Assembly: GCA_903959175.1 (NCBI GenBank)
Contig: CAJBVW010000313.1
Span: forward strand, 1-34,845
Length of the DNA: 34,845 bases
Reading direction: 5' to 3'
From: an uncultured Pseudomonadota bacterium
GTDB taxonomy: Bacteria > Myxococcota_A > UBA796 > SXON01
Position numbers and translations under genes: made by a program. Of this stretch, positions 30,849-34,845 are shown piece by piece (the stretch's first letter is position 1; each line of letters begins with the position of its first letter). Below the pieces are notes generated by a model that saw nothing but the letters and a program-made list of their open reading frames with translations, had not been told where the DNA came from and did no database searches.

Positions 30849-31745
30849 CTACGCTCGGAGGACCTCGATGAGGACCGCCATGGGGTTGTGCCACGCCACC
30901 GCCGAGTCCACTCGCAGCGTGAGTCCGAGGCGTCGACAGACGCGGAACATCTCCTCGAGGCGCTCCAGGGTCAGGTCGTAGGGCTGGGTCACGTAGATGT
31001 GAGCTTTGCCCTCCTTCATCCACATGGAACTGTGGTCGGCTCCCGGCAGGTGCACGCAGGGGCCGGCGTGCCGCTCGGCGCCGGCCTCGTCGGTGAGGCG
31101 CCGGAGGCAGGCGTGGCCGCTCGGATCCTGCTTCACACCCTCCCGCGTGGCCCACGCGCTCTTGGCTGCGGCATCGCGGCGCTCGTCCGGTTGCGGGGCA
31201 AACCGCGCGTCCCAGGCTCGCATCCCGTCGATCGCGCGGTCGTAGTCGGACCCCGGCGCCCGCGCCCACTTCGCCGAGGGCTTTCGGAGCCAGGCGCCGT
31301 CGAGGTCGATGCCCTCGTCGGCCGCGACGAAGAGGCCCTCGGCCAGGTACGCGGCGAGCACCTGTGCCTTGTCTGCCACGATGTCGACGGTCATCTCGTG
31401 GGTGTCGCGGTGCAGCTCGGCGGCGAGCTCGCGGATGCCGCCGTCGCTCCGACCCGCGTACATCAGCACTTCGACCTTCCGCAGATCGCCGGGCGCGAGG
31501 TCCGTCAGGTAGGTGCGGAGCGCCTGGTCGGCCGACGGGCTGCCGTCGGCTGCAGCGTTCGCGAGCTGGATGACCGCCTCGACGACGGCGCGAAGCCCGG
31601 CAGATGGTTCAGCGTCGGCTGGCTGCTGGTCCCGAGCCGGGTCAAGGCGCCCTCGGACGACGTGCAGCCTCGCGGTCGAGTACGACTCGCCGGTCGCCTT
31701 CTGCCGAGCGCGAATGAGCTTCTTCTGCTTGGTGTTGTCGGACAT
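30849..31745 (-). CDS. hypothetical accessory-region protein, 298 aa
   Basis: ATG 31745 has a good ribosome site (GTGGAGG, 8 nt). The N-terminus MSDNTKQKKLIRARQKATGE with SYSTARLHVV is a motif seen in unknown proteins of plasmids and integrative elements, perhaps a short DNA-binding helix pair. The middle (about 70-140: YLTDLAPGDLRKVEVLMYAGR, DIVADKAQVLAAYLAEGL) loosely resembles DUF3775-type helices. The C-terminal third (GKAHIYVTQPYDLTLERL, LGLTLRVDSAVAWHNPMAVL) has an alternating strand-helix pattern. No catalytic motif is evident. It converges on the Fic gene with 33 nt between stops. Function is unknown. Confidence 0.75.
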   Translation of the reverse strand: MSDNTKQKKLIRARQKATGESYSTARLHVVRGRLDPARDQQPADAEPSAGLRAVVEAVIQLANAAADGSPSADQALRTYLTDLAPGDLRKVEVLMYAGRSDGGIRELAAELHRDTHEMTVDIVADKAQVLAAYLAEGLFVAADEGIDLDGAWLRKPSAKWARAPGSDYDRAIDGMRAWDARFAPQPDERRDAAAKSAWATREGVKQDPSGHACLRRLTDEAGAERHAGPCVHLPGADHSSMWMKEGKAHIYVTQPYDLTLERLEEMFRVCRRLGLTLRVDSAVAWHNPMAVLIEVLRA

Positions 31746-31977
31746 GGGTAGAACCTCCACGCGACTGCCCGGGGTCCGCCCTCTCCGAAAAGCCGCAGGT
31801 TGGTTCCACCGATGCTGGCCTCGGACTGGGTCCGGTTTGCCCCGGGATGGACTCGGGCGGGAGTCCGCTGGGGTTCGGCGTTGGCCACGCCGTGCGTGAA
31901 GAGTACCCGGCCTTCTCGGGGCGCGCCAGCTCGGGGGCGGGCATTCCCACGCCTGTTCCTGCCGCCTCCGCACGTTC

Positions 31978-32628
31978 ATGGTGTTGCTCGGGTACATCTT
32001 GGTGATGCTCCCCCTGTCCGCCGTGCTCTCCGAGATGCTCCTGAGGATATGGCCGCGACGGCGACATCAGGAGCTGCTCCTCGACCTCGGCGAGCGGAAG
32101 GGATGGACCGAGGCGGATCGCGACGACGCGCTCGACCGCCTTGCCGGATGGTCGATCGGCGAGCTTGGCCTGCCGGAGCTGCTTCCCCCCCGCCTGGACC
32201 TCGACGGTGTGGCTCCGCCCGGCCTGCCCGCCGTCGCACTCGATCGGGTGAAGCCGGTGGGGGGAGTCGGGCTCCAGGTGGTCGCGCTGGCCGCGTTGGC
32301 GGGGACCGCGCCCAAGACGCTCGCGAACTCGCTGGGCTCGGGGCTTCGCTCGGACCGGCGGGACCACCGGTGGCTCGGGTTCCTGACTCGCCTGTCTGCC
32401 GGGCGGCCATCGGAAAATGCTTGGATCTACCATCGTCGCTCGCCGACGACGGTCAGCGAGGAGCTCTCTCTGCGCGCCCACGCTCCCTTCTTCGACGCTG
32501 GCGATGCCCTCCTGGTGTTGAGCATCGTCGCGCTCTGGCAACGGCGGCGGAGGCCGGGCGATGCCCGCGCGAGCCGCGGCCAGCTCGTGACGCGGCGCGT
32601 GTCAAGGACCGCCACGCGTGCCCGGTGA
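31978..32628 (+). CDS. hypothetical membrane protein, 216 aa, 3' end doubtful
   Basis: The frame from ATG 31978 starts with a membrane helix (MVLLGYILVMLPLSAVLSEM), then a soluble middle (GWTEADRDDALDRLAGWSIG, PLPAVALD-type helices) and a second hydrophobic stretch near residue 174-190 (DALLVLSIVALWQRRRR). Codon use has the high G/C third positions of real genes. No ribosome site precedes ATG 31978; ATG 32005 is an alternative. The last 25 residues are Arg-rich and overlap the recombinase remnant, so the natural end may have been replaced when that fragment was joined. No family is recognised. A minus-strand frame over the same DNA looks less protein-like. Confidence 0.45.
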   Translation: MVLLGYILVMLPLSAVLSEMLLRIWPRRRHQELLLDLGERKGWTEADRDDALDRLAGWSIGELGLPELLPPRLDLDGVAPPGLPAVALDRVKPVGGVGLQVVALAALAGTAPKTLANSLGSGLRSDRRDHRWLGFLTRLSAGRPSENAWIYHRRSPTTVSEELSLRAHAPFFDAGDALLVLSIVALWQRRRRPGDARASRGQLVTRRVSRTATRAR

Positions 32629-33183
32629 AGAACGTCCGCGCCGACCTCGCGGACGCCACCGTGATGGAGTTCATCCGGGAGGCCGCCCGCGACCCGAAGA
32701 TGCTCGCCGCGGCAGTCGAGGAGGCCAACCGCATCGCGCAGCAGACCGTGGCCCCGCTCCGCGAGGGTGTCACGTCCATGAAGCGGGACCTCGCAGCCGC
32801 CGACCGCACCGCGGAGGCCACCCTCGACACGCTCCTCATGGTCGGCTTGTCCGACAGCCCGACCGCGAAGCGGCGGCTCGCGGAGGCCGAGGAGAAGGTG
32901 AGACAGGTGCGGCTCGCGCTCGCCGAGGCCGAGGGCGAGCTGGCCGTCCGCGAAGGGGAGCAGCTGGACGCCGAGGTGATGGCCCAGGCCCTCGGCTCCT
33001 TCGACGAAGCCTTCGACCACCTGACTTCGGACGAGCGGCGGGAGTTCCAGCGGCTGATGATCAAGCAGGTCGAGGTCTATAAAGACCGCATCGTGGTCGA
33101 TCTCTACGAGGGCCGGCAGGCGACGGGCTACCTCGTGGCCGTCACCACCGGCGCGCAGACCGATGAAGAAGCCGCAAAAGCAA

Positions 33184-33212
33184 GAAACCCCGGTCGTGTT
33201 GACCAGGGTTTC
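33184..33212 (-). terminator. bulky hairpin with T-rich tail on the minus strand
   Basis: GAAACCCCGGTC and GACCAGGGTTTC form a 12-bp stem with one mismatch and a 5-nt loop. Read on the minus strand, the stem is followed by TTGCTTTTG, as in an intrinsic terminator. No minus-strand gene ends just before it, so it may be left from the rearranged element. Confidence 0.5.
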
Positions 33213-33217
33213 GTGAC

Positions 33218-33261
33218 CGAAAGTAGATGGCTCCCGGTACTTGATCAGGTTCGAACTTTCG
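33218..33261. repeat. 7-bp inverted repeat flanking 30 nt
   Basis: CGAAAGT (33218-33224) and ACTTTCG (33255-33261) are exact inverted repeats directly after the terminator-like hairpin. The enclosed GGTTCGAAC recalls a tRNA T-loop, but no tRNA folds here. It could be the border of the lost element. Confidence 0.25.
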
Positions 33262-33409
33262 TGTGCGATCCGGATGAGGACGAGCGCATGCAACTTGACC
33301 TTTATGGAGGGTTTTTCCCCAACGGGCCGAGGGCGGCGATCCAGCGCTGAAGCGGAGGCGTGAGGGGCGCTGCTGGTCGAAGGTCGACACACCCACCGAT
33401 ACGCGCGCC

Positions 33410-33428
33410 ATGTATCAACGATGTATCA
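33410..33428. repeat. ATGTATCA direct repeat, 11-nt period
   Basis: Two exact 8-bp copies spaced one helical turn apart, AT-rich against the background. This spacing suits two protein monomers on one DNA face, or it may be a small duplication. Confidence 0.35.
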
Positions 33429-33603
33429 GGCGGAAGGACGCGGACCCCCACGGCCTACCCGGCGGCCAGTGGTCCGGGCGTCGCCACCACGAACTGCGCC
33501 GAGCAGCGGGCGCACGAACCGGTCAAAGCCCGTGCGCGTAGACAAGTTTTGCACGCGGTGTCCCGTCGGCAGCTTCCCACGCTCTCCCAGCGAGCCGCTT
33601 AAA

Positions 33604-33660
33604 GAGACGATCTGATCGCGACGTGGCCCTGTCCGCACCGGCAGGCGATCACATCGTCTC
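33604..33660. promoter_or_regulatory. 16-bp inverted repeat, probable AbiEi operator
   Basis: GAGACGATCTGATCGC (33604-33619) and GCGATCACATCGTCTC (33645-33660) are inverted repeats with 15 of 16 positions matching, separated by 25 nt and ending 21 nt before GTG 33682. A -10-like GATACG (33668-33673) follows. AbiEi antitoxins are known to repress their own operon by binding paired inverted repeats, which this layout fits. Confidence 0.6.
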
Positions 33661-33681
33661 GCATAGAGATACGCTCGCGCG

Positions 33682-34056
33682 GTGGTTCGACGTGGTGCAC
33701 TAGCCGACTTCGTGGACGACCTCCAGGCCGGGGGGCGCCTGACCTTCACCCGCGAGGAGGCGCTTTCCGCGCTCGGGGTGTCCATGCCCGCGCTGAAGCA
33801 GGCGGCCCTACGGCTGGCGAAGCGGCGGCGGCTGGTGTCGCCGCGGCGGGGCTTCTACGTCATCGTGCCGTTGGAGCACCGAGACGAAGGCGCCCCGCCG
33901 ATCAATGCGTGGCTGCCCGAGATGCTGCGCTACCAGGGCGCACGGGAGATCGGGCGCGAGTGGGACGGGGGCGAGATCGTGGTGACGGTGGACCGGTTCC
34001 AGCGGGCCGTCGTCGTCGGCCGGAACCGGGTGCGGTTCCGCGTGGGGCGAGGGTGA
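33682..34056 (+). CDS. AbiEi-family antitoxin, shortened
   Basis: A 124-aa protein from GTG 33682. Residues about 1-70 match the N-terminal winged-helix region of type IV abortive-infection antitoxins: DFVDDLQAGGRLTFTREEAL, ALGVSMPALKQAALRLAKR and RRGFYVIVP are typical. The second part is reduced: after APPINAWLPEML it passes to a short end (TVDRFQRAVVVGRNRVRF). That end resembles the strand-rich segment found much later in full proteins of about 190-280 aa, so the centre and the C-terminus appear to be lost. No AbiEii nucleotidyltransferase toxin follows; the next gene is a convergent ATPase. A DNA-binding orphan or decayed antitoxin is likely. Confidence 0.7.
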   Translation: MVRRGALADFVDDLQAGGRLTFTREEALSALGVSMPALKQAALRLAKRRRLVSPRRGFYVIVPLEHRDEGAPPINAWLPEMLRYQGAREIGREWDGGEIVVTVDRFQRAVVVGRNRVRFRVGRG

Positions 34057-34209
34057 CCCGCTGCCTTCGAGGCGCAGCGCAGCGCGGGGAGGCCTGTGCG
34101 CGCCGGCGCAGAATCCTCCCCCCGCCGGCGCCGCCTGAGCGCGGCCCACAAGGCCGGCGCAGTGCGCGCGTAGAAGCATATGGATTTGCGGCGGGTTGAC
34201 CTGAGAGGA

Positions 34210-34845
34210 TCAGGCCTCCGAGGGCGGGATTGGGTTGAATGGACTAGGCTCGGGGAACCTCAACATCCCGAGCCCGAGCGCGATGACGACGAGGCTGACG
34301 CCCATGTCGGCGGCAACGGCGATCCACAGGTTCGCGATCCCGAGCACCGCCAGCACCATGACGACGCCCTTGGCGCCGATGGCGAGCCCGACGTTGAGCT
34401 TCACCCTCGACAACGCCGCGCGTCCGAGGCGGATCGCCCAGGCCAACCGTCGGAGGTCGTCGCCCATGAGCGCGACGTCAGCCGCCTCCATCGCGACCGC
34501 GGTGCCGCGCGTCCCCATCGCGATGCCGACGTCGGCGGCGGCGAGGGCCGGGCCGTCGTTGATGCCGTCGCCGACCATGCCGACGAACCCGTAGGTTGCC
34601 TTCAGGTCCCGGATCGCATCGACCTTTCCACCGGGGAGGAGATCAGCCATCACCAGGCCGATCCCGACGGAGCGCCCGACGGCCTGCGCCGTCCCTGCGT
34701 TGTCGCCCGTCAGGATCGCGAGCGACACGCCCGACGCCGCGAGGTCCGCCGCCGCCGCCTTCGCCTCGGCACGCGGGACGTCCGCGAGCGACAGGTGCCC
34801 CGCCAGCTTCCCGTCGATGCCGACGTAGACGACGGTCCGGCCCTC
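34210..34845 (-). CDS. heavy-metal P1B-type ATPase, C-terminal part
   Basis: The frame is open from the right window edge, so only the last 211 residues are seen. They comprise part of the nucleotide-binding/phosphorylation region (LAILTGDN, MVGDGINDGPALAAADVGIA, the conserved hinge motif) and the last two membrane helices. The helix pair carries GAKGVVMVLAVLG and AADMGVSLVVIALG; the Lys and Asp at these places are the metal-site residues of Zn/Cd/Pb exporters (P1B-2, ZntA-like). The usual closing N-x-LRLL is here ALGLGMLR. The role is ATP-driven export of a divalent heavy metal across the inner membrane. The phosphorylated DKTG and the metal-binding N-terminus lie outside the window. Confidence 0.88.
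   Translation of the reverse strand, partial: EGRTVVYVGIDGKLAGHLSLADVPRAEAKAAAADLAASGVSLAILTGDNAGTAQAVGRSVGIGLVMADLLPGGKVDAIRDLKATYGFVGMVGDGINDGPALAAADVGIAMGTRGTAVAMEAADVALMGDDLRRLAWAIRLGRAALSRVKLNVGLAIGAKGVVMVLAVLGIANLWIAVAADMGVSLVVIALGLGMLRFPEPSPFNPIPPSEA

Larger units (their letters stand above)
32606..33350 (+). pseudogene. C-terminal remnant of a second serine recombinase
   Basis: The frame from about 32606 reads VKDRHACPVKNVRADLADAT and continues as the end of a zinc-ribbon domain plus the coiled-coil and tail of a recombinase (ERREFQRLMIKQVEVYKDRI, then VVDLYEG). This is about the last 170-190 residues of the family, followed by a tail that may be read-through. The catalytic domain and first zinc cysteines are missing, and the fragment is fused out of context to a membrane-protein frame. 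It is not closely similar to the intact recombinase at 27508, so it comes from another element. A terminator-like hairpin lies within its 3' part. Confidence 0.65.
33351..33681. other. intergenic space before the AbiEi-like gene
   Basis: 331 nt with no supported gene. It contains a direct repeat ATGTATCA (33410-33417 and 33421-33428, 11-nt period) and a long inverted repeat (33604-33660) just before the next gene. Confidence 0.5.

Noticed and set aside
31642-32541. A 299-codon minus-strand frame
   Set aside because: The product is polar and irregular with no motif, while the opposite strand gives a frame with two clean membrane helices.
33225-33275. tRNA-like piece with GGTTCGAAC and a CCGGGAGCCA-like end on the complement
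   Set aside because: The T-arm does not pair (two or three mismatches in five) and no D-arm or anticodon arm can be folded, so it is not a tRNA gene.
33360-33602. Plus-strand frame of 80 codons before the AbiEi gene
   Set aside because: No ribosome site, no motif, and the frame covers direct repeats; the composition looks non-coding.

Overview
The window is very GC-rich. It carries three secreted lipoproteins that combine MopE-type metal-binding motifs with FG-GAP beta-propeller repeats. It also has many GTG starts and hardly any AT-rich intergenic DNA. This pattern suggests an uncultured myxobacterial or deltaproteobacterial lineage (Myxococcota or relatives); that is inference from gene content, as no rRNA or tRNA gene was seen.

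Layout. (1) 0.1-4.3 kb, plus strand: a 41-aa membrane peptide, a 2OG-Fe(II) oxygenase, a DUF1295 membrane enzyme, an unknown membrane protein and a DUF2779 nuclease (Cas4-like half plus DEDD exonuclease half). (2) 4.3-8.3 kb: a MopE/FG-GAP lipoprotein facing an AftB-like GT-C membrane glycosyltransferase. (3) 8.3-12.7 kb, minus strand: a 1426-aa fusion of HIT, PLD nuclease, SF2 helicase, DUF3427 and LexA/S24-like protease domains plus an unassigned tail. This is the strongest candidate for an unusual system. (4) 12.8-17.4 kb: a second MopE/FG-GAP lipoprotein, a radical SAM/SPASM enzyme and a DprE1-like FAD oxidase. (5) 17.4-21 kb: a second copy of the lipoprotein/GT-C convergent pair, its lipoprotein broken by an internal deletion and frameshift. 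(6) 21-23.4 kb, minus strand: four tightly packed genes of unknown function, including a lipoprotein-like protein with PDZ-like repeats, reading towards the second GT-C gene. (7) 23.7-34.1 kb: an accessory region with a CBS-tail protein, a small lipoprotein, a short-chain dehydrogenase remnant, an SF2 helicase, a large serine recombinase, an autoregulated-looking Fic protein, two unknown proteins, a remnant of another serine recombinase and a shortened AbiEi-like antitoxin. (8) The right edge holds the 3' part of a heavy-metal P1B ATPase.

How genes may work together. A DprE1-like oxidase lying between two AftB-like glycosyltransferases suggests lipid-linked pentose (arabinose-type) chemistry at the cell envelope, with the calcium- or metal-binding propeller lipoproteins as surface partners. 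The HIT-PLD-helicase-DUF3427-S24 fusion, the DUF2779 nuclease, the second helicase, Fic and AbiEi point to anti-phage or genome-maintenance functions, and the recombinases give a route of acquisition. Recurrent regulatory signals are -10-like hexamers 5-8 nt before start codons (leaderless transcripts), G-tract clusters at gene 3' ends, and clear dyads before the Fic and AbiEi genes. Functional links between neighbours are inference.
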